Source: JABWCQ01 sp964587105 (GTDB lineage Bacteria > Electryoneota > RPQS01). Taken from it: 64,000 nucleotides of DNA. Made by a program: the position numbers and the translations under genes. The stretch is taken from NCBI GenBank assembly GCA_964587105.1, contig CAZPKG010000003.1, positions 1-64,000 of the forward strand. The letters run 5' to 3'. The notes under the pieces are model-generated. The model did no database searches. It was given only the letters and a program-made list of their open reading frames with translations, and was not told the DNA's origin. Within the stretch, counting starts at the first letter, position 1; each line of letters begins with the position of its first letter. This document shows, one piece after another, positions 9,001 to 18,000 of this stretch.

Positions 9001-10064
9001 GAAAACTCGGCGGGCGAATGACCAATTATGTCATCGTGTTCGCAGTTAAAGAGTTTGAGGGCAGCGTCGTTGCATTCACGGAACAGGTCATCCATCAAAA
9101 AGAAGCCGTCAGCAGAGCGGTCGAAAATCGTCCGGTACTTCTCTTCGCTTTCGCGGAGTTGTGACTCGATTTCCGCCTGACGGTTGAGCAATTGCACGGT
9201 CTCAATCTTGCGGGCGGCAAGGTCGGCGAAGATTTCGAGATACTGAAAGACCTCGGCATTGGGGCGCTTTCCGTTAATCGGATCGTCGCAATTCATCGTG
9301 CCGAGGATTTTGCCTGTGCTCGAATACATCGGAACATAGACAAGGTCCATCGGGTCCCAATCGTCACCGGGCATAGATTCTCGGCGACCCGGGACTACAT
9401 AGCGGCTGTGGATAACTTCGTGAAGACGTTGAGCAGGAACGAAATACGAGCGGCTGATCTTGAATTCGTCGAAGGCCGGAGCAAACATGCGCGCGCGTTC
9501 GTCTGCGGGACGGCGATTGCGTTCGAGTTCAATAATATCCTCTTCGCACACTCCGTAGAATGCAGACTCCATGACCTCGAAGTTCTCAAAGAGGTACACA
9601 ACCGCTGAGGCCCAGCCTGCCGCACCGACGGCATCTGCCACAGTCTGGAGAATCCCGTGCGTTGTTCGGGCCTCTTCGATTCCTACACCGGCACGGAGGA
9701 GGCGGGCCAGCTTATCGCGACTTTCTTCAAGCTGTTGAGCATACTCGTCCAAGACGTTGAGAGAATCAAACCGCTCCTGCTCGTCCGTTATTCGCTGAAC
9801 TTCGAGGTCTTCAAGTTCCGTGAGCCGTTCGCGTACGGCTTCTAACTCGGCAAGTAATTCCGAATTTGCTCGCGCGAGGGCACGCATCTGCTCACCGTCG
9901 TCAGGCAGAGCAGCTTGCCCGGACGGCGGGGTGCTGGAATCAGGCGAAATGGGTTTATTTTGCTTCAATCGTGCTGGGACCGGGAATTGAATTAATGACC
10001 TTTCGGCCAAATGCAAATCTGGTTCCCTAATTTGAGGGTCAGTTTTACTGATTTGAAAGTTCAT
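6078..10064 (-). CDS. Hybrid sensor histidine kinase with multiple GAF and PAS domains and a C-terminal receiver
   Basis: About 1328 residues with no obvious membrane segment, so probably a cytoplasmic sensor. In order (approximate): a coiled coil (50-130), a GAF domain (140-300), PAS (315-430, ending IVRDVTDRKRM), a second GAF (440-600), PAS (610-735, ending GYGQDITDTK) and one or two further PAS-like segments (740-940). Then come HisKA, with the phospho-accepting His near 957 in GGIAHDFNNLL, and HATPase_c, with DNGCGM and GTGLGLSIV. The receiver (about 1203-1328) has its phospho-accepting Asp near 1258 in VIMDISLP and the FIQKPY lysine. Such proteins phosphorylate their own receiver. The output partner is not adjacent. 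The start is uncertain: ATG at 10064 or TTG at 10094, neither with a good ribosome site. It is divergent from the C25 gene. Confidence 0.92.
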   Translation of the reverse strand: MNFQISKTDPQIREPDLHLAERSLIQFPVPARLKQNKPISPDSSTPPSGQAALPDDGEQMRALARANSELLAELEAVRERLTELEDLEVQRITDEQERFDSLNVLDEYAQQLEESRDKLARLLRAGVGIEEARTTHGILQTVADAVGAAGWASAVVYLFENFEVMESAFYGVCEEDIIELERNRRPADERARMFAPAFDEFKISRSYFVPAQRLHEVIHSRYVVPGRRESMPGDDWDPMDLVYVPMYSSTGKILGTMNCDDPINGKRPNAEVFQYLEIFADLAARKIETVQLLNRQAEIESQLRESEEKYRTIFDRSADGFFLMDDLFRECNDAALKLFNCEHDDIIGHSPAEFSPKFQPDGQRSDKLASEYINRARNGNPQSFEWVHLRKDGAELNCEVSLASIEVSGRSMIMAIVRDVTDRKRMAHDKDTTAIASQLFLSARSMDLVYSQLPKILTSRFPLTIAAVELHDQNSDEMVLVGEENTGLPLGFRVPATMTISGTVLRSGEPVTDAQTGRRPDYAHADLRRIGLQRIICVPLRVRDHVIGVIWLGDTEHVKSSGQAVNDLYQLLVPLNVIANYLAQAIDRQRAEEELFDLKQFFEKLLDNLPAQVSVYDTEGRYRYANHASVPDENVREWVIGQTDDDLQHRLGLPADLGRVRLAAIADAMKKRDLVAFEELARDANDRERYYLKAISPVFNQSGAIDYFIGYGQDITDTKLWEQEQRLLRQIPADSPHPVLSCDQDGHVRYMNQAAEELAASHGGASIKNILPPDHNEIVARIAKGEQNKIEKSNSIGGATVFWTYSRNSYGNIGVYGAVLPAGNSKSISSSQQAHLTDSITSSISFPVWMIDASGNTISSSAAARRLLGELNVDGVRKLIDEDFWMAILSNRGPQREVLLRECQFHSRSWKWTVTFTSDQLRLIELQDVTEFRQLQDKLRHAQKLEAVGRLAGGIAHDFNNLLTGIMGNLELLEQAHSSSDHTRDCAREAAKAAERASNLVRQLLNYSRKSADEARSLDPNAVCSSVARMLSRTVDRRITVVEEPCENAWPLSADPNQIEQILMNLGVNSADAIIEKISMDGSEVDPPTIRIKTENVPNFNLLGSDGKRQIRDCVAIYVIDNGCGMSPQIQKRIFDAFFTTKAENRGTGLGLSIVAELVDDLGGEIEVHSQEGTGTTFKLLFPRTEIAITPQAPARAFGNIRGGIETVLLVDDEPVIIDLGKEVLEQAGYTVLTAMDGREAVQTFFDNADTVALVIMDISLPVMSGDEAVAMILAEREDIPIILSSGLPDAAAERRKISLGSVAFIQKPYRPSELLSAVREVLDHAQQ

Positions 10065-10151
10065 GCAATTGAACAGGTTTGGAAGCTGCTGCAACTGAAG
10101 TCGGTATGGGCGATTCTGACAGACTTATTTTTGCAAAGTTCAATAAAATGC

Positions 10152-10180
10152 TTGCGCTCGCTCCTATGTCAGACTATATT
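10152..10180 (+). promoter_or_regulatory. Sigma70-like promoter for the first C25-like gene
   Basis: TTGCGC (10152-10157), 17 bases and TATATT (10175-10180) lie about 67 bases before the ATG at 10248. The -35 variant TTGC with a 17-base spacer recurs in front of two other large secreted-protein genes (at 15002 and 49815). Confidence 0.5.
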
Positions 10181-10247
10181 GTTTGATTAATCTTGAGCAG
10201 CACATTCTTACTGCTGCCAAACGTGGATTGGAACAAAGGAGATTCGT

Positions 10248-13200
10248 ATGTTGTTACGGCAATTAGTTTTACATCTTGCATTAGCGTGCGGAGTCATGGT
10301 GGGCTGGGCTGCCAGTATTGGCAATCCGTCCTCCCATATTGCTCCGTTGCCGTCCGTTCCCAGCAAATTTGCCGGGCCGGAAGTTGTACAGTCCGCTGAA
10401 GTCAACGTCCTAAGCAATAGCTTAAGCAATGTCCAGCTTAGCTTTGATATTCCCGCTGTGTCTATTGTTGATAGCGAGTTAGATGGCGAAGAATACAGTG
10501 CGATTGTGATGAACGGCGAGGCTGTGCAGGATGTTCCAGGCGCACCGGACTTGCCGAGAATCGTGCGGCTCGTCATGGTGGATAATACGGGAAATTACGA
10601 TGTGCAAGTGAATGACCTCCAATTCACCTCCTCCTCCCTCCCCCATTTGCCTGCTCCGTTTGTGCCGCTGGCAGAGGGCTCAAGTGCGCTGGATGGCAAT
10701 GACGTAGCGCTGAATCCTGAAATATACAATCAAGATAGCTGGTATCCGCAAGAGGTCGTTACCGTCTCGGAACCTGCGACATTGCGCGATGTACGATTTG
10801 TAATTGTGACGATCAATCCTGTGCAAGTGAATCCAGTGAGTGGAGAGATTCGGACGTACTCGCAAGTTGACGTTAGCGTTGTACAGACAGGCGGGATTGG
10901 AGCAAATGAGATTTCGCATAATCCGGAGTTTATATCGCCTGCATTCAAAGCTCTGTATCGGACGATGCCGAACTTTGAAGGCAGCCGATTGGATGCATTG
11001 CCTGAATTGCCGGGAAGTCATTTGTACATTTGTGATCCGAATGCAAGCGTAGTTGCTGCTGTGCAGAACCTTGTGACGTGGCGGCGGAAGCGAGGAATCA
11101 ATGCCTATATCGCGACGACGACTCAAACCGGCACGACGGCCACGAGTATTCGCAACTACATCGTAAATGAGTTTAGCACGAGCAACGGCGCTTTGGAATA
11201 TGTGACACTGGTTGGTGATCCGGATGCGGCTGCGCCATATCAAATAGCAACGGGCACTTCGTTAGATAATACGTATGCCACGATGTCAGGAGGAAATCCG
11301 GATCCGGTGCCGGATTTGGCTGTCGGTAGGTTTCCCGCGACGAGTCTTGGAAACTTGACTGCGATGGTGAACAACATCATAAACTATGAGTCAAATCCGT
11401 ACATGACGAGTACGGCTTGGTTCAATCGTGCTTGGTGTGCGGCTCATACGTCTCAAGTGCCGTCAAATCCGGCCACGAAGCAATACATGCGCGCAATTAT
11501 GTTGCAGCATGGTTTGCCAACCGTTGATTTTGACGTATTCCCGGGCGGCATGCAAGCGTCAACATTGGAATCTCGTTTGGAGGCCGGGGTTTGCGTGTTT
11601 AATGATCGAATGTCTTGGATATCCGAATTTACGTCTGCACAATTGTCAGGTTTAAACGTTGGTCAGCAGTGGCCGTATGTATGGGTTGTGACTTGTGCAA
11701 CGGGAACTTTCTCCGGCACTGCAGCTTTGAACGAAGATTTCCTGCGCGGCAATCATGCGATTGGCTGCGTTGGAATGTCGGGTGCGGGGACTCATGCTCG
11801 ATACAACAACATTCTCGACGGCGGCGGAATGCAAACGATTTTTGCCTACGACGCACGTGAGACTGGACTTGCCGTGGTCGGCGCCAAACTCGAACTGTAC
11901 CGAAACTACAATGCCGTTGCCAGCGGTGACGTCACGAACTTCTCAGCTTGGTGTAACTTGCAGGGAGATCCCGGAGTGCCGGTTTATTTGGCAACTCCGC
12001 AGACATTGACTGTTACTCATCCGGCGACCATCAATCGCGGCACAAACAACGTGTCGGTGACCGTATTGTCTGGTGGTAACCCGGTCGCGCAAGCATTGGT
12101 GGGTTTGACCAAAGGGACCGAAACGTTTGCGCGCGGATACACGGATGAAAATGGTGAGATCAATTTGGCCGTGAGTACTCCGACGACCGGCACCATGGAC
12201 ATTGTGGTCACGGGCAAGGATTTGCACGCATACGTCAGTACAATCGCTGTAAATGACGTGTCGGCCTCGTTGTCATATAGCTCGATTTCCATTGACGATG
12301 ACAACGTCGGTGGAACGGTCGGAGACAACAATGACATTTTGAATCCGGGCGAAACGGTTGATCTCAGCATCATTTTACAGAATACAGGAACATCGCTTAC
12401 TGTTTCAGGTATCACTGGAACATTGACGAGTATTTCTCCGGGAGTTTCCGTTGTCAGCGGCGTGCAAAGCTATCCGAACATCGCGGTGGGTGCAACGGCA
12501 TCTCCAACGTCTCCTTATCGCGTAACCGTTGGTCCGGTGTTCAACAATGAGCCTGTGACGCTGAACCTTGCGCTTGCGTCGTCAGCGGGTGCGCAGAATG
12601 TGCGGATTGATTTGACACCGCAAGCGGCAGGTGTGGCCTATGTTTCAAGCTCGTTCCCGGACGGGAACAACCGGCTTGATCCGGGTGATGCAGGGACGTT
12701 TACGGTAACTATGTTGAATGACGGATCACGCGCGCTCGCGACAGCGTCCGCAGTGTTACGTTCGCTGAATTCATTTGTGTCGGTGAGCGATTCATTGGGA
12801 ACGTATGGCAACGTGAATTCGGGAGCTAACGCCTCAAACGCAGGAAATCCGTTTGCAGTTGCCGCACTTTCGAGTACTCCGGGCGGGTATCAAGCATCGA
12901 TGCAGCTTGTAGTAACCGATTTGAACGGCGTGCGAGATTCGACGAACTTCATTATGACTGTTGGTGTGGCGGCGGCGACCAGTCCAACCGGACCGGATTC
13001 GTATGGCTATATTGCATATGAAAACACTGACACGCAACCCGCAGGAGCCAATCCCACCTACTCATGGATAGAAATTGCACCGGGACTGGGCGGCACAGGC
13101 CAGTCACTTGGTTTCACTGATGGTGGTGAGGATCAGGATGACGTTGCGACTCACGTCTTGCCGTTTTCATTCCAGTTTTACGGTCAATCATTTGATACAA

Positions 13201-14789
13201 TAACTGTTTGCTCAAACGGTTGGATTTCATTTGGCACAACGACGCAAATTGACTATCGTAATTTCCACATGGGTTCGCCTCTTGGACCGCCCAACATGAT
13301 TGCCGCTTACTGGGATGATTTGATTGTCGCAGGAATTCCGAATGGCGGCGTATATGTGTTAAATGATGCTGCAAACGGTCGCTGTGTCATTGAGTGGATC
13401 ACAACTTGTTTGTGGGCGGGCGGCGCGGCTCCGCAGAAATTTGAGGTCATTCTGTATGATCCCGACGCAACTCCGTCGCCGACAGGAGACGGCAAGATTT
13501 CAGTGCAGTATCAGGATGTGAATCCGCATCCGAACTCAGCGTCGTTCGACAACGATTATGCGACCGTCGGAATCCAGAACATCAATCATACGGCGGGCCT
13601 TGAGATTTGCTATTGGAATATCTATACACCGGGTTCTACAACGCTGGCTGATGGTCGAGCAATTACGTTTACAACCGACTTGACAGGCTCAATTAACCCA
13701 CAATTCGCACTGCTCTCCCCGAACGGCGGAGAATTGTGGCTACAGGATTCTACCGTGAATGTGTTGTGGTCGCCGGGTTTGGTTTCGGGCGGAGTTAATA
13801 TCGAACTTTCGCGCAACGGGCTATCAGGTCCATGGACGACTATTGCTACAAACACAGCGAATGACGGACAGTTTTCATATTTGGTGTCGGGCACATCTTC
13901 ATTGACTTGCCGTATCAAAGTGACGGCTGTAAATACTCCGGATTCAACTGATACAAGCGTCAGTGATTTCACGATCGCTTCGATCGTCACCGTAATGGAC
14001 GAGAACTTCGAGAGTGGTGGAGTCGGTTGGACGCATGCGTCGGGGGCAGGATGGCTTGATCAGTGGCACATCAGCACAGAGCAAGTGCACGGCGGAACCA
14101 GCGCCTACAAGTGCGGCGACACCGAAGCCGGGAACTACGCGAATCTTCTTGACGCCCAATTGACTTCGCCGATTGTGAATAACCTGCCTCCACAGGCAAC
14201 GCTCGTTTTCTATCACATCATTGACAGCGAGTTGTCAAACGCAAATCCCGACTCGGCCTATGATGGTGGTTGGGTCGAGATGTCTGTTAACGGAGGGCCG
14301 TTTGCTACAATCACTCCGACTGAGGGATATCCCAAGACGACAAGATACTCGGCAGGCGGCGCGAATCCTTACTCAGGGCCGGTTCCGGGTCAAGCTTGTT
14401 TTGCGGGTACAATTTCAAATTGGGCTCAAGAGCAGTTTAGCCTTGCAGCCTATGCGGACTCAAGCATTCAACTACGTTGGCGATTCGGCTCGGATGCGGG
14501 TACAAATCGTGAAGGCTGGTATGTTGACGACGTACAAATTTATGGGATCGCGGCGCCGACCGGGCCAGCAATCCCGACTGGACTCACCATTGCAGTGGCA
14601 GGTAATGATCTACTGCTTCGATGGGTGGACGATGACAGCTGGGGTTACAGAATCTACAGTAGCATCACGCCGGATTTCTCTTCATTGGTTTTAGAAGGGA
14701 GCACACAATCCAATACCTTCACAATTACCGGTGGGTTCGCAGCATCGCCACAGAAATTCTACTACGTAGTTGGCTGGGACGGACACTAA
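10248..14789 (+). CDS. Large secreted gingipain-like (peptidase C25) protein, probably catalytically altered
   Basis: 1513 residues with an N-terminal signal sequence (LLRQLVLHLALACGVMVGWAAS). Residues about 40-240 resemble a gingipain propeptide (WYPQEVVTV, LRDVRFVIVTINPVQ). Residues about 255-580 form the C25 fold: GDPDAAAPY, PDPVPDLAVGRFP and the expected nucleophile C483 in VVTCATGTF. Where active relatives have a GHG histidine motif, this protein reads FNDRMSWISE (about 451-460). Proteolysis is therefore doubtful. Next come an Ig-like domain, two CARDB-like domains, a YAYENT/NGWISFG beta domain, one PNGGE beta-sandwich, a MAM-like lectin segment and a terminal fibronectin-III-like module ending FYYVV. 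There is no T9SS tail. AAAGGAG precedes the ATG. The next gene is its closest relative. Confidence 0.85.
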   Translation: MLLRQLVLHLALACGVMVGWAASIGNPSSHIAPLPSVPSKFAGPEVVQSAEVNVLSNSLSNVQLSFDIPAVSIVDSELDGEEYSAIVMNGEAVQDVPGAPDLPRIVRLVMVDNTGNYDVQVNDLQFTSSSLPHLPAPFVPLAEGSSALDGNDVALNPEIYNQDSWYPQEVVTVSEPATLRDVRFVIVTINPVQVNPVSGEIRTYSQVDVSVVQTGGIGANEISHNPEFISPAFKALYRTMPNFEGSRLDALPELPGSHLYICDPNASVVAAVQNLVTWRRKRGINAYIATTTQTGTTATSIRNYIVNEFSTSNGALEYVTLVGDPDAAAPYQIATGTSLDNTYATMSGGNPDPVPDLAVGRFPATSLGNLTAMVNNIINYESNPYMTSTAWFNRAWCAAHTSQVPSNPATKQYMRAIMLQHGLPTVDFDVFPGGMQASTLESRLEAGVCVFNDRMSWISEFTSAQLSGLNVGQQWPYVWVVTCATGTFSGTAALNEDFLRGNHAIGCVGMSGAGTHARYNNILDGGGMQTIFAYDARETGLAVVGAKLELYRNYNAVASGDVTNFSAWCNLQGDPGVPVYLATPQTLTVTHPATINRGTNNVSVTVLSGGNPVAQALVGLTKGTETFARGYTDENGEINLAVSTPTTGTMDIVVTGKDLHAYVSTIAVNDVSASLSYSSISIDDDNVGGTVGDNNDILNPGETVDLSIILQNTGTSLTVSGITGTLTSISPGVSVVSGVQSYPNIAVGATASPTSPYRVTVGPVFNNEPVTLNLALASSAGAQNVRIDLTPQAAGVAYVSSSFPDGNNRLDPGDAGTFTVTMLNDGSRALATASAVLRSLNSFVSVSDSLGTYGNVNSGANASNAGNPFAVAALSSTPGGYQASMQLVVTDLNGVRDSTNFIMTVGVAAATSPTGPDSYGYIAYENTDTQPAGANPTYSWIEIAPGLGGTGQSLGFTDGGEDQDDVATHVLPFSFQFYGQSFDTITVCSNGWISFGTTTQIDYRNFHMGSPLGPPNMIAAYWDDLIVAGIPNGGVYVLNDAANGRCVIEWITTCLWAGGAAPQKFEVILYDPDATPSPTGDGKISVQYQDVNPHPNSASFDNDYATVGIQNINHTAGLEICYWNIYTPGSTTLADGRAITFTTDLTGSINPQFALLSPNGGELWLQDSTVNVLWSPGLVSGGVNIELSRNGLSGPWTTIATNTANDGQFSYLVSGTSSLTCRIKVTAVNTPDSTDTSVSDFTIASIVTVMDENFESGGVGWTHASGAGWLDQWHISTEQVHGGTSAYKCGDTEAGNYANLLDAQLTSPIVNNLPPQATLVFYHIIDSELSNANPDSAYDGGWVEMSVNGGPFATITPTEGYPKTTRYSAGGANPYSGPVPGQACFAGTISNWAQEQFSLAAYADSSIQLRWRFGSDAGTNREGWYVDDVQIYGIAAPTGPAIPTGLTIAVAGNDLLLRWVDDDSWGYRIYSSITPDFSSLVLEGSTQSNTFTITGGFAASPQKFYYVVGWDGH

Positions 14790-14810
14790 TTTCGGTTTGA
14801 ATTGTTGATT

Positions 14811-14845
14811 GAAGGGCTGGCGGAAGACCGCCAGCCCTTCTTTTT
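14811..14845 (+). terminator. Rho-independent terminator
   Basis: A 13-bp perfect stem, GAAGGGCTGGCGG with CCGCCAGCCCTTC around AAGA, is followed by five T. It separates the two C25-like paralogs, so each is transcribed on its own. Confidence 0.9.
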
Positions 14846-15001
14846 ACGTATAATATGACTAAAACCATCGTATTCTATGTCAAGAGATCGATTGAGGATG
14901 TGCAGTCAAGTTCGCAGTGCAGGAGACTAAATTCACATTTAAGAGAAACAAATACAATATGTTAACAATTGACATGAAAATTCTGAGTGCCCTACTTTTC
15001 A

Positions 15002-15030
15002 TTGCAATCGGGCGGAGAATTGGTTAAATT
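15002..15030 (+). promoter_or_regulatory. Promoter for the second C25-like gene
   Basis: TTGCAA (15002-15007), 17 bases and TAAATT (15025-15030) lie 46 bases before the ATG at 15076. The same hexamers with the same spacing, extended to TTGCAATC and TAAATTAT, occur before the secreted nuclease gene at 49815. A nearby TTGACA (14969-14974) has no matching -10 at proper distance. Confidence 0.5.
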
Positions 15031-15075
15031 ATAAGTTCAGTGTAACTATGTGCTAAATTGAGAAAGAGTGGTCCG

Positions 15076-18000
15076 ATGCCAACGAATGCTCGCCTAAGCC
15101 TCACCGTCCTGCTGACGATTATAGGCGCTGTTATGATCACGACTGGATATGCCGCAACCTCACAGTCCGGCCAGTCAACCCCGCTGATGCCCGCAACTCC
15201 TGCTAACTTCTGGGAATTTGCCGGTCCGCAAGCCGTTCAACCAATACCATTTGAGGTCGTAAGCCCGGATCAGAACGCCGTTCAGGTTCGTTTCTATGAT
15301 CCGCAAGTGAGTTACGAGCAAGTAGATTTTGAGGGCCGCTCCTTCACATCGGTCAAGATGCCCGGCGAAGGCACGACGGTGGAACAGGGCAAACCTGATC
15401 TGCCTTTTTCGACGAAGCTCATTATGATCAACCCGACAGGACAGGTTTCGGCCACTGTTACAACCTCATCCTTTACGGTTGTGCCGAATATCGACGTGGC
15501 ACCCAAACAACCATATGAAGGCGAAGAGCTTCAGCGCCGTTTGGACGGCATGAACTACGCGATTGACGAAATCGTTTACACAGAAGATGCCTGGTACCCG
15601 CAGGAAATTGCAACGATTACGACGCCTGCAACTTTGCGCGACGTGCGCTTCGTCGTGCTGGCGGTAGCGCCGGTGCAATATAATCCAGTGCGCCGCGAGC
15701 TGCGCGTGTATGACAACATCGAAGTTGTGATTGAAAATATCGGTGGGATCGGCGAGAACGAGATAACAGTTCATCCTGAATATATCTCGCCAAGCTTTAA
15801 GAAGCTCTATTCGCGATTTGAGAATTTTGCCGGCAGCTCGCTTGACGCTCTGCCGACTCTCCCCGGCAAGTATATTATCATCTGCCCGGATAACGCCACG
15901 AACACCACTGAAGCTCAGCGTTTGGTTGATTGGCATCGTCGCAAAGGCTTGGACGCCTCATACGTGACATTGACGCAAACAGGCAGCTCCGCTACTGCAA
16001 TACGCAGTTACATCTCGAATTTGTACACGACTTCGAATGGCGCACTGGAGTTTGTGTGCTTCTTTGGCGATCCCGGCGCTACGGCAACGTACTCCACTCC
16101 GACTGACGGCACGTGGTTTGACAATAACTATGGTGTGCTAACGCCGTCAGGTGGTGACAACCCCGATGACGTGCCTGATATTGCAGTAGGCCGTATTCCG
16201 TCCGAAAGTCAGGCAACTTTACAGGCAATCGTAACGAAGACTATCAACTACGAATCAAACCCCTACACCGGTGATCCAACGTGGTTTTCGAGCACCTATT
16301 GCGCGGCGCATACGAATTTCATTAATTCAAACCCCTCAACGAAGGAATACACGCGTCAGATTATGCTGCAGGCCGGCAAGACCTGTCCGGCAGTTGACGT
16401 ATATCCCGGCGGTATTACCGGTACGCAGGTCAACGCAATTCTTGATGACAACTTAAGCGTTTTTAATCACAGAATGTCGTGGATCGGTGAGATGAGCACG
16501 TCTGCTTTGGACGGCGCTCCGGCTGTCGGAGGAACGGGCACTATTGGTGGCGCGCTTCCGTTCGTCTATTCGATGACGTGCGGAACGGGGACTTTCCAGA
16601 GCGCCGGGCAAACTTTGTCAGAAGAGTGGCTAATTCCGGCATCGCAAACACCGACCTCGCCGCGCGGCGCTATCGGCTGTGTAGGTTTGCAGGGAACCGG
16701 AACGCACGTTCCCTACAACAACATCGTTGACGCAGGCGCTATGTACGGAATCTTCGCTCTTGATATTCAGGAGATGGGTATCATCAATATCGCAGGCAAG
16801 CTCGAACTCTACAAGAATTACGAAAGTTTTGTTCCGTCGGCAGTTGACAATTTCTGCGCATGGTCGAACCTAATGGGCGATCCGGGAACCAAGATTTGGA
16901 CGACAAATCCGTTTACGACCAACGTTTCACACGCGGCGACAATCAATCGCGGTACGAACAATGTCAGCGTGACGGTCACGAATCCCGTTGCTGCAAATGT
17001 TGAAGGTGCACTGGTTTGCTTGCTGAAAGGCACTGAGACCTTTGCCCGTGGCTATACAGATGCAAATGGCACGGTGAATTTGCCCGTCGCCACACCGACG
17101 ACCGGTTCGATGCTCGTCACGGTGACGAAGGTTGACCAGCTTCCGTACTTGGGAACGATCACCGTCAATACTGTCGCGGCCAATCTCGCTTACAATACAC
17201 TCGCGATTGACGACGACAACTTAAGCGGAACAATCGGCAACAATGACGATATTCTGAACCCGGGCGAGACGATTGATCTCAGCATCAACGTCACGAATAC
17301 CGGAAGCTCAACTACGGTTACGGGCATCAACGGAGTGCTAACCTCGGCTACTCCCGGCGTTGCAATTGTCAACGGTTCCCGCACTTATGCAAACATCGCG
17401 GCGGGTGGAAATGCGAATCCGGCGTCGCCATTTAGAATCGCCGTGACTTCCGTATTCAACGGCGAACCCGTCACATTGTTCTTGACGCTCTCGACCGATC
17501 AGGGCAGTTTTGTTGTACGACTTGATTTAACGCCATCCGCTCCGGATGTTGCTTATACATCGTTCACGTTTGGCGGCCCCGGTGGGAATCTCAACCCCGG
17601 CGAAGCGGGCACGTTTACTCCGACAATTACGAACAGCGGCGCTCGCCAGCTTCTTGGCGCCGACGGCATTTTGCGTTCTTTGGATCCGCGGGTCAGCGTG
17701 ACGGACTCGGTTGGCGTTTTCGGCAATATTAACGCGGGCGCAACGGGTAACAGCGTCTCGAACACGTTCTCGATCTCAATCAGCAATGCAATGTTCAACG
17801 GTCACTTGACGCCGATGCAACTGGTTGTATATGATGACAACGGATTCCGTGACAGCACGAATTTTGATTTGACGATAGGAACATTTGCGACGACAAGTCC
17901 ATCCGGCCCGGACGGCTTTGGCTATTACGCTTTTGACAACACTGAAAACCAGCCAGTCGGCGCGGCTTCGGTGTATTCGTGGGTTGAAATTGCGCCGAGC

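Noticed and set aside
9192..9608. Plus-strand open frame of 138 codons opposite the sensor kinase
   Set aside because: Antisense to the GAF region of the kinase, no ribosome site and no recognisable motif.
14969..14974. Consensus-like TTGACA upstream of the second C25-like gene
   Set aside because: No acceptable -10 box lies 16-18 bases downstream. TTGCAA-N17-TAAATT at 15002 fits better.
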